DNA of 64,000 nucleotides from assembly GCF_004358025.1 (NCBI RefSeq), contig NZ_SMTL01000007.1, positions 156,107 to 220,106 on the forward strand, written 5' to 3'. The DNA comes from Rhizobium deserti (GTDB lineage Bacteria; Pseudomonadota; Alphaproteobacteria; Rhizobiales; Rhizobiaceae). Each line of letters opens with the position of its first letter. The first letter of the stretch is position 1. Made by a program: the position numbers and the translations under genes. Below, piece by piece: positions 41,759 to 49,754 of the stretch. The notes beneath the pieces are model-generated. The model was not told where the DNA came from and ran no database searches. It was given only the letters and a program-made list of their open reading frames with translations.

Positions 41759-43168
41759 TTACTGGCGGATCAGCCCCATTTCAGTCGGCAGCCAAAGCGT
41801 AATGGCCGGGATGAAGGTGATCAGGATCAGCGCAATGAACAGCGGCACCAACCAAGGCAGGATAGCCATGGTCGTTCGCTCGACTGAGAGCTTTGCCACT
41901 CTTGAAAGCACGAACAGCACCATTCCAAGCGGTGGATGCAGAAGCCCGATCATCAGGTTCAGCGTCATGATCAGACCGAAATGCACCGGATCGATGTCGA
42001 ACTGCAGAACCAGGGGCAAAAGGATCGGCACGAGGATGGTGATGGCGGCAATCGTATCGAGGAAGCAGCCGACGAACAGCATCAGCAGGTTGACCAGAAT
42101 AAGGAAGGCCCATTTGCTGTCGGTGATCGACAGGATGGCTGTCGAAAGCAGCTGCGCCGTCTGACTGACGGTCAAAAGCCAGGCGAAGACGGAGGCGGCA
42201 GCGACAATGAATAGGACAGACGCGGTTGTCTCGATCGTGTCCATCGTGGCTTTTGCCAAGGCCTTAAGCGTCATAGTGCGATAGCGTACCAGCCCGAGAA
42301 AGAGGGACCATAGCACTGCGGCAACGGCGGCTTCGGTCGGCGTGAACCAGCCCATGGTCATGCCGCCGATCAGGATGACCGGCGTCATCAGCGCCATGAC
42401 GGCCGAAAAGTCGAAATACCAGTCGCAGGCGATGAGGACGACAAGGGCGATGCCGATGGCGAGGTTGAGCGACAGTCCCAGAAGCGTCAGGAGGTAGATG
42501 CCGAGCGGCACCATCATCACGATCAGGACTTCCAGCGAGGCGCCGAAAATCATGCGCAGGCTGAAGGGGGTGTCAGAGCCCCAGCCCTTGATCCAGGCGA
42601 ATACGGTCACCGTCACCATCATCAGCAAGGTCATGACCACGCCGGGAACCACGCCTGCCATGAACAGGGCGCCGATCGAGACATTGGCCATCATCCCGTA
42701 GATCACAAAGGGGAGGGAAGGGGGAAAGATCGGGCCGAGCGTTGCGGAAGCGGCTGTGACGCCGACGGCCGCCTCGACCGGATAGCCGTGATCCTTCATC
42801 GCCTTGATCTCGATTGTGCCTATGCCGGCCGCATCGGCAAGCGCCGTACCGGACATGCCGGAAAACACGACGGAACCGATGATGTTCACCTGCGCCAGGC
42901 CGCCCTTCATCCAGCCGACCAGAGCAACGGCGAAAGAGTAGATGCGACCGGTAACACCGGCGATGTTCATCAGGTTGCCAGCCAGGATGAAAAACGGAAC
43001 CGCCAGAAGCGGAAAGCTCTCAACGCCAGCAATCAGCCGTTGCGCGGCGATGATGTCAGGGGCGACGTCATAAAAGACGATGTAAAGGACAGAAGAGACG
43101 GCCATGGAAATTGCCACCGGCAGGCCGAGGATCATCAAAAGCAGAAAGGAGCCGATCAGAAGCAGCAT
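41759..43168 (-). CDS. TRAP transporter large permease (DctM family, long form)
   Basis: A 469-residue membrane protein, starting MLLLIGSFLLLMILGLPVAI. It is about 40 residues longer than the usual DctM. The extra length lies in the middle (around FGASLEVLIVMMVPLGIYLL with two additional hydrophobic stretches). The family signature TPTEAAVAAVLWSL is kept. It works with the DctQ protein four bases upstream and the DctP protein at 43809-44783, likely importing a hexuronate or aldonate for the enzymes encoded after it. Confidence 0.9.
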   Translation of the reverse strand: MLLLIGSFLLLMILGLPVAISMAVSSVLYIVFYDVAPDIIAAQRLIAGVESFPLLAVPFFILAGNLMNIAGVTGRIYSFAVALVGWMKGGLAQVNIIGSVVFSGMSGTALADAAGIGTIEIKAMKDHGYPVEAAVGVTAASATLGPIFPPSLPFVIYGMMANVSIGALFMAGVVPGVVMTLLMMVTVTVFAWIKGWGSDTPFSLRMIFGASLEVLIVMMVPLGIYLLTLLGLSLNLAIGIALVVLIACDWYFDFSAVMALMTPVILIGGMTMGWFTPTEAAVAAVLWSLFLGLVRYRTMTLKALAKATMDTIETTASVLFIVAAASVFAWLLTVSQTAQLLSTAILSITDSKWAFLILVNLLMLFVGCFLDTIAAITILVPILLPLVLQFDIDPVHFGLIMTLNLMIGLLHPPLGMVLFVLSRVAKLSVERTTMAILPWLVPLFIALILITFIPAITLWLPTEMGLIRQ

Positions 43169-43172
43169 GAGA

Positions 43173-43745
43173 TCAATCCTCGGCGTTCTGGAATTCTTCG
43201 GGCCGCTCAAGCACCGAATACCCCCGCTGCATATTGGCGATGAAAACTTGAATGGAGCGCAGCAACATCAGCACGAAGGCCAGAAGCACCGAATAAAAGA
43301 CAATGTTGCGTGGCAGGGCCACGGTCACCATCTCCTCGCCCTCGACGATCTCCATGTAGCGCCACATCAGCCAGGAGCCGTAGGCGAAGAAGGCGATGCG
43401 GATAACATCGACCAGAGTCGCCATGATGCGCGTCACGCGTGCCGGCAGATAATGATAAAGTACGTCCACCTGGATATGACGCGACTGGCGGACGCACATG
43501 GCAGCGCCCAGAAACACGACGGCGATCAAGCAGTTGACGGCAATTTCTTCGGTCCAGGCATAGCTATTGTTGAGCACGTAGCGGGTAAAGAACTGCAGGA
43601 AGACACAGCCCGTCATCAACCAGAAGATCGCAAGTGTGACCCAGTCTTCAATCGCATAGACCTTCAGATCCACCTTTGCAGGGGCCTCTTCGAATGTATG
43701 GGCCAGCTCTTCGGGCGTGACCGGGGTATGGATTTCCTGTGACAT
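43173..43745 (-). CDS. TRAP transporter small permease (DctQ family)
   Basis: A protein of 190 residues starting MSQEIHTPVTPEELAHTF (a start four codons earlier at 43757 is possible). A hydrophilic 35-residue N-terminus precedes four helices and the conserved RQSRHIQVDVL loop. It forms the membrane unit with the long DctM, which begins four bases after its stop. Confidence 0.88.
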   Translation of the reverse strand: MSQEIHTPVTPEELAHTFEEAPAKVDLKVYAIEDWVTLAIFWLMTGCVFLQFFTRYVLNNSYAWTEEIAVNCLIAVVFLGAAMCVRQSRHIQVDVLYHYLPARVTRIMATLVDVIRIAFFAYGSWLMWRYMEIVEGEEMVTVALPRNIVFYSVLLAFVLMLLRSIQVFIANMQRGYSVLERPEEFQNAED

Positions 43746-43775
43746 CGGCCTTGGCATTCCATCTGAAGTTTGGGG

Positions 43776-43800
43776 CGGCGCGGCCAGGATGACCGCGCCG
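43776..43800. other. Intercistronic hairpin after the dctP gene
   Basis: CGGCGCGG (43776-43783) pairs perfectly with CCGCGCCG (43793-43800), loop of nine. It lies directly behind the binding-protein gene and before dctQ, paralleling the hairpin at 30236-30261. It may stabilise the upstream message. Confidence 0.6.
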
Positions 43801-43808
43801 AGACGAGT

Positions 43809-44783
43809 TTACTTGATGGCGCGAATGGCTTCCCAATCAGCCTTCTCATAACCGAAATCCTCAAAGGCGACCTTTTCCAGAACCGTCTTTTCAAAATCAG
43901 CCTTGTCAACTTCAACCACGTTCAAGCCGCGCTTCTTGAAGTCCTCGACCAGTGCGGTTTCCCGATCCGCGATGATCTTCGTCGTGCGGGCGGCGGCTTC
44001 GAGCATGACCTCCCTGAAGATCTTGCGATCTTCTTCCGACAGGCTCGCCCAGCGGGTCTTGGAGACGACAGTGTTGAGATGGTCGACGATATGGCCGCTC
44101 AGCACGATGTTCTTCTGAACTTCATAGAACTTCTTGGCCTCAATCGTCGTCAAAGGATTTTCCTGGGCATCGACGGTGCCGTTCTGAAGCGCGAGATAGA
44201 CTTCAGCGAAGGCAATTGGCGTTGTATTGGCGCCACAGGCACGCGGCATGGCGAGATAAGCCGGCACGTCCGGCACGCGCATCTTCAAGCCTGCCATATC
44301 GGCGCATTTGGTGATCGGCTTGTTGGAGGTCGTGTGGCGTGTTCCGTAATAGCTGACCGCCGTAATGATGTTGCCTGTCTTGTCTTCATAGCCCTTGGTC
44401 AGGCGCTTGAAGACATCGCTCTTGGTATAGGCAAGCAGATGGGCAGGGTCGCGGAAGATGTACGGGAAATAGGTCACCCCGATCGGCTTGTAGTCGCGCG
44501 CCGCAAAACTCGAGCCGGAGATGATCATATCAACCGTTCCGAGCTTGAGGCCCTGGTTGATATCGGCTTCCTTGCCGAGCTGGGATGCCGGGTAAACGTC
44601 GATCTTGTAGCGGTTGTTGGTGCGCTTGGCGATTTCGCCAGCCGCCCACACAGATTCCGTGTGGAACGGTTCCGATGTCTCGTAGACATGCGCCCATTTG
44701 AGCACGGTCTGTGCCTGCGCGCTCAATGCCGATGCCATTGTTATGGCGGCTGCGCCGATAAGTAGTTTCCATCTGAATGTCAT
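43809..44783 (-). CDS. TRAP transporter substrate-binding protein (DctP family)
   Basis: A 324-residue periplasmic protein. Signal peptide MTFRWKLLIGAAAITMASAL, cleaved after AQA. The carboxylate-binding Arg is in GLKMRVPDVPAYL, followed by EVYLALQNGTVDAQENP. It is the first transporter gene after the GntR gene. Ligands of related proteins are hexuronates and aldonates, which suits the enzymes downstream (inference). Confidence 0.92.
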   Translation of the reverse strand: MTFRWKLLIGAAAITMASALSAQAQTVLKWAHVYETSEPFHTESVWAAGEIAKRTNNRYKIDVYPASQLGKEADINQGLKLGTVDMIISGSSFAARDYKPIGVTYFPYIFRDPAHLLAYTKSDVFKRLTKGYEDKTGNIITAVSYYGTRHTTSNKPITKCADMAGLKMRVPDVPAYLAMPRACGANTTPIAFAEVYLALQNGTVDAQENPLTTIEAKKFYEVQKNIVLSGHIVDHLNTVVSKTRWASLSEEDRKIFREVMLEAAARTTKIIADRETALVEDFKKRGLNVVEVDKADFEKTVLEKVAFEDFGYEKADWEAIRAIK

Positions 44784-44842
44784 TGATTCCTCCCGAATAA
44801 CGTCAGATTGAGTGTTCAGGTCCGCGAGCCCTCGACACGCGG

Positions 44843-45556
44843 TCAGTCTTCTCTCGCCGGCTCCTCCCCGAAGCTTTCAGAGAATCGTCTTTGCGACTGC
44901 GTCAGGTGCAGCCGCATGGCTTCGCGCGCGCCGGCGGGGTCTTTGGCCCGGATGGCATCGCGGATTGCCTCGTGCTCCTGCAGCGCCAGCCGCCATGTAT
45001 GCGGACCTTCAAAATAGCTCGCCAACTTCTCGAAATAAGGCGAGATGCGGCTGTCATAGATCAGGCCGGTGAAACGGTTCAGCGCGCTATTGCCGATAAT
45101 GTCTGTGATTGCGGTATGGAAGGCCCTGTCGCAGGCAAGCGCCCGGGCCGGAATGGTAAGGGCTGCTTCCATCTGAGCAAGAATGACATCAAGCCGAGCC
45201 ACACCCGCCGGCGTCGCGCAGCGGGCGGCCTCTTCGGCAATGGCACTTTCAACAATGCAACGCGCCTGCAGGATTTCAAAAGGTCCGTCGCTATCCTCGT
45301 CCGGCAAAATGGCCGTGGGCAGCCGGGACTTGCCGGAGATATAGACGCCCGACCCCATGCGTATCTGGACACGACCCTCGACCTCAAGGACGATCAGCGC
45401 CTCGCGCACGGTCGGCCGCGAGACCCCGAAACGTTCCGCCAACTCACGCTCGGCCGGCAGACGCTCCCCTGCCGGAAGCTCGCCGCTATCGATGAGCATG
45501 CGGATCTGTTCCGCGACCTGCCTGTAAAGGCGGCGCGGCTCCATAGCCACAAACAT
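44843..45556 (-). CDS. GntR family regulator, FCD subgroup (probable hexuronate operon repressor)
   Basis: A protein of 237 residues. The start is set by GGGAGGATTTC before the ATG. The winged helix is RLPAERELAERFGVSRPTV with wing VQIRMGSGVYISG. The FCD domain has FHTAITDIIGNS, LQEHEAIRDAI and LHL metal ligands. It resembles UxuR/ExuR-type repressors. It is the first gene of the TRAP-uxu-uxaA operon, 59 bases before dctP, so it likely controls itself and that operon through a site at 45593-45614. Confidence 0.88.
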   Translation of the reverse strand: MFVAMEPRRLYRQVAEQIRMLIDSGELPAGERLPAERELAERFGVSRPTVREALIVLEVEGRVQIRMGSGVYISGKSRLPTAILPDEDSDGPFEILQARCIVESAIAEEAARCATPAGVARLDVILAQMEAALTIPARALACDRAFHTAITDIIGNSALNRFTGLIYDSRISPYFEKLASYFEGPHTWRLALQEHEAIRDAIRAKDPAGAREAMRLHLTQSQRRFSESFGEEPARED

Positions 45557-45592
45557 GAAATCCTCCCGGCGCCAGTTCCTCCCAGGCGCCTC

Positions 45593-45614
45593 TTGTCAGG
45601 TTGTCTTACCAATT
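45593..45614. promoter_or_regulatory. GntR-type operator upstream of the hexuronate operon
   Basis: TTGTCAGGTTGTCTTACCAA(TT) begins like the site at 17697 (TTGTCAGG.TGTCT.AC shared). It contains the half-site TTACCAATT seen in FCD-GntR operators and lies 37 bases before the GntR start at 45556. Confidence 0.5.
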
Positions 45615-45681
45615 CCCTTTCGTCAATAGTCGCACCCAATTTTTCTGTCCGAACTCAAAGTAGGGACGTCAGACACCCTTC

Positions 45682-46746
45682 TTAGTCCCGCGGCCATTCG
45701 ACATGGAACTGCGCTGCAAGCACCTCAAAGGCTTGTCTGGTCGCCGGATCGATGTGAACGCCATGAGCCTCTCGCTCTGCTGCCACCTGCCATTCGCGGT
45801 CACCGGGCGCCATGAGCGTGCAGTCTTCTCGAGCCGGCGAAGTCCTGAGAATTTCGAGATACCGGGTCATGCCCGCCTCGAATGTCTGGCGCTCGCCGAA
45901 GGCTTCGGGCAAAATAGCCAAAACAAAGGCACCGAGTCCGCGCGGGGACGCAAAATCCGGCCCCATCATCGGAGCAATATCGAAGCTCAACCGCATGCCT
46001 GTCAGCACGGCGCTGAAGATTTCCGCCAGACCGGCCAAGCCCGCTCCCTTGAACCCGAACTCGCCGCCGAGAGGCGCCAGCATTTCGACTGCTTCGGGAT
46101 CGCGCGTGTCGCGACCGACTCCATCTGAGGCAACTCCTTCGGGAAGCGGCGTTCCGGTGCTGCGGTAAAGCAGGACCCGGTTGAAGGGAACGGCACTGGT
46201 TGCCATGTCAAGAAGCCAGGGGTTTTGTCCCGCGGCTGGAACTGCCATGGAGATCGGATTGGTGCCATGGAACCGTGACGCACCGCCGTGCAAGCGCACA
46301 AAGCTGTCGGAATTACAGAAGGCGAGGCCAATCAAGCCCTGCCTTGCGGCTTCCATCGCATAGGCGCCGGCCGGTCCAAAATGCGAGCTGTTGCGAATGG
46401 CAACGGCGCCGATGCCGAACTGCCGTGCGAGCGCCATTGCCCGATCCATAGCGTGATAGGTCGCGAGAGCGCCGTGCGCATTATCGGCGTCCAGTGTTTC
46501 CACCGCGCCAAAGCCGCCTGCTTTGGTCAGCTTCGGTTTTTTGTTGATCCGCCCTCCCGACAAGGCCGTCACATAATGCGCCAGCAGACGTACGCCGTGA
46601 CTGTCGACGCCGTGGCGGGTGCCGTGCATCATCGCACGCGTCGCCGCATCGGCCGTGGCCTGGTCGGCTCCACAGGCGAGGAAAACCTCGCGGCAAAAGC
46701 GGTCGAGTTCGGCAAGCGGCACAATCGATTTTGTTTCGTTCTGCAC
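45682..46746 (-). CDS. Malate/L-lactate dehydrogenase-family oxidoreductase
   Basis: A 354-residue protein of the YlbC/Ldh2 family, NAD(P)-dependent enzymes with a fold unlike classical LDH. Motifs: HGVDSHGVRLLAHYV near residue 47, NSSHFGPAGAYAMEA, NPISMAVPA and KGAGLAGLAEIFSAVLTG. Members act on lactate, malate, ureidoglycolate, 2,3-diketogulonate or sugar-derived 2-hydroxy acids. I use a GTG start at 46746. The ATG further upstream (46794) lies inside the wide palindrome and is unlikely. It is divergent from a GntR gene and near an enolase-superfamily enzyme, so a sugar-acid substrate is likely. Confidence 0.83.
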   Translation of the reverse strand: MQNETKSIVPLAELDRFCREVFLACGADQATADAATRAMMHGTRHGVDSHGVRLLAHYVTALSGGRINKKPKLTKAGGFGAVETLDADNAHGALATYHAMDRAMALARQFGIGAVAIRNSSHFGPAGAYAMEAARQGLIGLAFCNSDSFVRLHGGASRFHGTNPISMAVPAAGQNPWLLDMATSAVPFNRVLLYRSTGTPLPEGVASDGVGRDTRDPEAVEMLAPLGGEFGFKGAGLAGLAEIFSAVLTGMRLSFDIAPMMGPDFASPRGLGAFVLAILPEAFGERQTFEAGMTRYLEILRTSPAREDCTLMAPGDREWQVAAEREAHGVHIDPATRQAFEVLAAQFHVEWPRD

Positions 46747-46766
46747 TATGCCGATGTCCTCAGGTG

Positions 46767-46798
46767 AATAATGTCTTATGCACACACTAGACATTATT
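46767..46798. promoter_or_regulatory. Wide palindromic operator in a divergent promoter
   Basis: AATAATGTC (46767-46775) and GACATTATT (46790-46798) are perfect inverted 9-mers with 14 bases between. It lies between the dehydrogenase start (46746, minus) and the GntR start (46821, plus). The half-site centres are 23 bases apart, about two helix turns, so a regulator could contact both from one side. Confidence 0.6.
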
Positions 46799-46820
46799 TG
46801 CGTGAGGTGCAATCCATGCC

Positions 46821-47870
46821 TTGGCCGATACTTCTGCCGGAAAACAGTCGAGGAAGAGACAGGTGCAGAACATTTCTCCGAAACTGTATCGGCGAGCTTT
46901 TGACGTCTTGGCGGGGGAAATCAGCGCAGGAAATCTGACATCTGGAAGCCGGCTAACTGAATCCGGCCTTGCAAACCGCTTCGGCATCAGCCGTGCGCCC
47001 GCGCGCCTGGCCTTGTCAGAGCTCGAAAGTCGCGGCCTCGTTCGCAAATCCGCGGTGCGCGGCTACGAAGTCCTAGCGCTTTCTGGTGGACCCGCTTTCG
47101 AAGCCACGACGTCTGACCGGATCGGCGCGGATCAGCAGTTCACGGCAAGGCTTCAATTTCTTCCAAGCTGGGAGCTGATCTATCCCGAGATCGAACTGGA
47201 GGTTGTGTCACGGACGTCCTTGACCAGTTGGCGTATCAACGAAGTCGCGCTTGCCAAGGCTTATGATGTCAGCCGCACGGTGGCGCGCGAAGTGATGGCA
47301 AGGCTGCAGCAGCGCGGCATCGTACAAAAGGATGAGAAGGGCCGCTGGCAGGCTCCGGCTCTGACGACGAAGCGAATAGACGACCTTTACGAACTGCGCT
47401 GGGTCTTGGAGCCCCTGGCTCTCGAAAAGGCATTCCCCCAGCTGCCACCTGGACTTGCCTCGCGGCTTAGCGCCAATGTCCAGGCGGCTCATTCGGCATT
47501 CGGAACCGTAGCGGGGGAAAAGCTCGACGCGCTAGAGCAGGAATTGCATGTCGAGCTGCTCAGTTATTGCGGTAATGAAGCGCTTATGCAGGCACTCAGC
47601 CTGCCGCAGGGCCTGCTTGTCGCGCATCATTTTCTTTACCAGGCAACGTCAGCCTTGTTTGAAACCGAACCATTCCTTCCCGAGCACTTGGACGTTCTCG
47701 ACCATCTGGCGGCAGGCAACATCCGGGCTGCCAAGGCGGCGCTCATCCGTCACCTGAAGATTTCTCGCGAACGAGCGATGATGCGGATCCACTCCGTGGC
47801 CAGCACCCTGTCGCCGCGCGACCTGCCCTATCTCGAACCAGCCAGCCCATCGAAGCCAGATCAAACATAG
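46821..47870 (+). CDS. GntR family regulator with two winged-helix domains and an FCD domain
   Basis: A protein of 349 residues from a TTG at 46821. A GTG at 46863 behind GAGGAAGAGACAG is an alternative. The first winged helix (about 20-90) has RLTESGLANRFGISRAPARL and wing SAVRGYEVL. A second (about 115-185) has RINEVALAKAYDVSRTVARE and RGIVQKDEKGRW. The FCD-like domain (about 190-330) follows, with LHVELLSYCGNEAL and LIRHLKISRE. FadR-type regulators normally have one winged helix, so this is a tandem form. It likely controls the divergent dehydrogenase and the downstream enolase-superfamily enzyme via the wide palindrome. Confidence 0.85.
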   Translation: MADTSAGKQSRKRQVQNISPKLYRRAFDVLAGEISAGNLTSGSRLTESGLANRFGISRAPARLALSELESRGLVRKSAVRGYEVLALSGGPAFEATTSDRIGADQQFTARLQFLPSWELIYPEIELEVVSRTSLTSWRINEVALAKAYDVSRTVAREVMARLQQRGIVQKDEKGRWQAPALTTKRIDDLYELRWVLEPLALEKAFPQLPPGLASRLSANVQAAHSAFGTVAGEKLDALEQELHVELLSYCGNEALMQALSLPQGLLVAHHFLYQATSALFETEPFLPEHLDVLDHLAAGNIRAAKAALIRHLKISRERAMMRIHSVASTLSPRDLPYLEPASPSKPDQT

Positions 47871-47889
47871 GATAGGGAGGAGACCATCC

Positions 47890-49008
47890 ATGAAAATCCA
47901 ATCCGTCGAACCATTCATCCTGCATCTTCCACTGACCTCCGACTCCATATCCGATTCCACCCACAGCATTACCCATTGGGGCGTCGTCGGCGCCGTCGTC
48001 ACCACGACGGACGGGCTGAAGGGCTATGGCTTTACCGGCACGCATGCGCATCTGGCATCGGATCGGCTGATCACCGCCTGTATCCGCGATTGCTATGCTC
48101 CTTTGCTGATCGGCGAGGACGCATCAGACACCACGCGCCTCTGGACGAGGCTTGCCCGTCATCCGGCACTGCAATGGGTGGGACGCGCCGGTATCACCCA
48201 TCTGGCTCTGGCCGCCGTCGATGTCGCGCTCTGGGATCTCAAGGCGAAAAAAGCGCAAGTGCCGCTTTGGAGCTATCTTGGCGGCGCCCGTACTGAAAGA
48301 CTGGAAGCCTATAACACCGATATCGGCTGGCTTTCCTTCTCGCTGGACGAACTGCTGGCCGGCGCAGCGCGGGCCGTGGAAGAAGACGGTTTCACACGCA
48401 TCAAGGTCAAGGTCGGCCATGACGACCCAAACTTCGATATCAAGCGGCTCGAGGCTGTTCGAAAGCGACTGGGGGAAACGATTCGGGTCGCCATCGACGG
48501 CAATGGCAAATGGGACTTGCCGACATGCCAGCGGTTCTGCGCCCGTGCCCGTGATCTCGACATCTACTGGTTCGAGGAGCCCCTCTGGTATGACGATATT
48601 GCCAGCCATGCGGCCCTTGCTCGCAACACACCAATCCCGATCGCGCTTGGCGAACAGCTTTACAGCGTCGACGCCTTCCGGTCCTTCATTGCCGCTGGCG
48701 CGGTTGCCTATGTGCAGCCGGATGTTACACGGCTCGGTGGAGTGACTGAGTATATTCAGGTGGCGGATCTGGCCTTGGCGCATCGGCTGCCGGTCGTTCC
48801 CCATGCCGGTGAGATGAGCCAGGTGCATGTGCATCTAAGCTATTGGCATCCGGCCTCAACCGTTCTCGAATACATTCCGTGGATCAAGGATCATTTCGCC
48901 GAGCCGGCTAATGTCCGTGACGGGATATTCCGGCGCCCCGAACAGCCCGGCGCCAGCACCACCATCCTCGCCGAAAGCTTCGAGCGCTACGGCAAGAGCT
49001 TGAACTGA
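47890..49008 (+). CDS. Enolase-superfamily enzyme (mandelate racemase type), probable acid-sugar dehydratase
   Basis: A 372-residue protein beginning MKIQSVEPFILHLPLTSDSI. The barrel has FTRIKVKVGHDD (Lys-x-Lys base), AIDGNGKWD, YWFEEPLWYDD, ALGEQLYS, QPDVTRLGG and PHAGEMSQVH with the His of the His-Asp pair, all typical of the mandelate racemase subgroup. Such enzymes dehydrate or epimerise aldonates and aldarates. The substrate cannot be set. A GGGAGGAG site precedes the ATG, 20 bases after the tandem GntR gene. Confidence 0.86.
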   Translation: MKIQSVEPFILHLPLTSDSISDSTHSITHWGVVGAVVTTTDGLKGYGFTGTHAHLASDRLITACIRDCYAPLLIGEDASDTTRLWTRLARHPALQWVGRAGITHLALAAVDVALWDLKAKKAQVPLWSYLGGARTERLEAYNTDIGWLSFSLDELLAGAARAVEEDGFTRIKVKVGHDDPNFDIKRLEAVRKRLGETIRVAIDGNGKWDLPTCQRFCARARDLDIYWFEEPLWYDDIASHAALARNTPIPIALGEQLYSVDAFRSFIAAGAVAYVQPDVTRLGGVTEYIQVADLALAHRLPVVPHAGEMSQVHVHLSYWHPASTVLEYIPWIKDHFAEPANVRDGIFRRPEQPGASTTILAESFERYGKSLN

Positions 49009-49032
49009 TTGTCGTATACAGGTGATGAAGCA

Positions 49033-49058
49033 CGGCTGCCCTTACCAAGTGGCAGCCG
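49033..49058. terminator. Hairpin after the enolase-superfamily gene
   Basis: CGGCTGCC (49033-49040) pairs with GGCAGCCG (49051-49058), with CTT/AAG pairing inside. It lies 24 bases after the stop at 49008. There is no T-run, so intrinsic termination is uncertain. Confidence 0.5.
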
Positions 49059-49071
49059 GCGCCTACATAGG

Positions 49072-49086
49072 CTGTTGTCACAACAG
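49072..49086. promoter_or_regulatory. Palindrome directly before the ABC exporter-like operon
   Basis: CTGTTGTCACAACAG is a perfect 15-base palindrome ending 11 bases before the ATG at 49098. It could be an operator or an RNA hairpin hiding the start region. No regulator gene is adjacent. Confidence 0.45.
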
Positions 49087-49097
49087 ATCAGGCACCA

Positions 49098-49754
49098 ATG
49101 CTTCTTTCCCTGCGCAACGTCAGCAAGACCTATGCCACGCCCGAGGGAAAGATCGAGGTCCTGAAAGGCATCGATTTCGACCTGCCAGCTGCGCAAAGCG
49201 TCGCTTTGACCGGGGAATCGGGGAGCGGCAAGAGCACGCTTCTTCACCTTGTTGCGGGTCTCGATCAGCCGGACAGTGGTCAGATTCTGGTTGCGGGCCG
49301 TGATATCGCCGGCCTTGGCGACCGTGGCCGGGCCGCTTATCGCCGATCGGACGTGGGTTTGATCTTCCAGCAGTTCAATCTCATCCCGTCGCTGGATGTC
49401 GCAGCCAATATTTCGTTCCACGCACGGCTGGCCGGACGGCAAGACACGACCTGGGAAACGCAACTCATCGAAACGCTGGGGCTCACGTCGCTCATGAGGC
49501 GCTATCCGGAGCAGCTTTCCGGTGGCCAGCAGCAGAGGGTCGCAATCGCCAGAACGTTGGCCGCGCGCCCGGCTCTGGTCCTGGCCGACGAACCGACCGG
49601 CAATCTCGACGAGACGACGGGCGACACGGTGCTCGGCCTGATGCTGTCGCTGACAAAGAGCAGCGGCGCGGCGCTGCTGATGGTCACCCATTCACCGAGG
49701 CTTGCCCTTATGCTTGACGGCAGTGTCCTGCTGCGCAGCGGAAGGATCGCCTGA
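49098..49754 (+). CDS. ABC transporter ATP-binding protein (LolD/MacB type)
   Basis: A 218-residue ATPase. Walker A TGESGSGKSTLLHLVAGL, signature LSGGQQQRVAIARTLA, Walker B ALVLADEPTGNLDE, switch His in MVTHSPRLAL. The class powers mechanotransmission or lipoprotein release rather than solute import. Its last base is the first base of the permease start, so they are coupled. With the permease and AttH-like protein it forms a conserved three-gene set of unclear role. Confidence 0.9.
   Translation: MLLSLRNVSKTYATPEGKIEVLKGIDFDLPAAQSVALTGESGSGKSTLLHLVAGLDQPDSGQILVAGRDIAGLGDRGRAAYRRSDVGLIFQQFNLIPSLDVAANISFHARLAGRQDTTWETQLIETLGLTSLMRRYPEQLSGGQQQRVAIARTLAARPALVLADEPTGNLDETTGDTVLGLMLSLTKSSGAALLMVTHSPRLALMLDGSVLLRSGRIA

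Noticed and set aside
46747..46812. Upstream start codons of the malate/lactate-type dehydrogenase
   Set aside because: The ATG at 46794 lies inside the wide palindrome and the added residues do not belong to the family domain.
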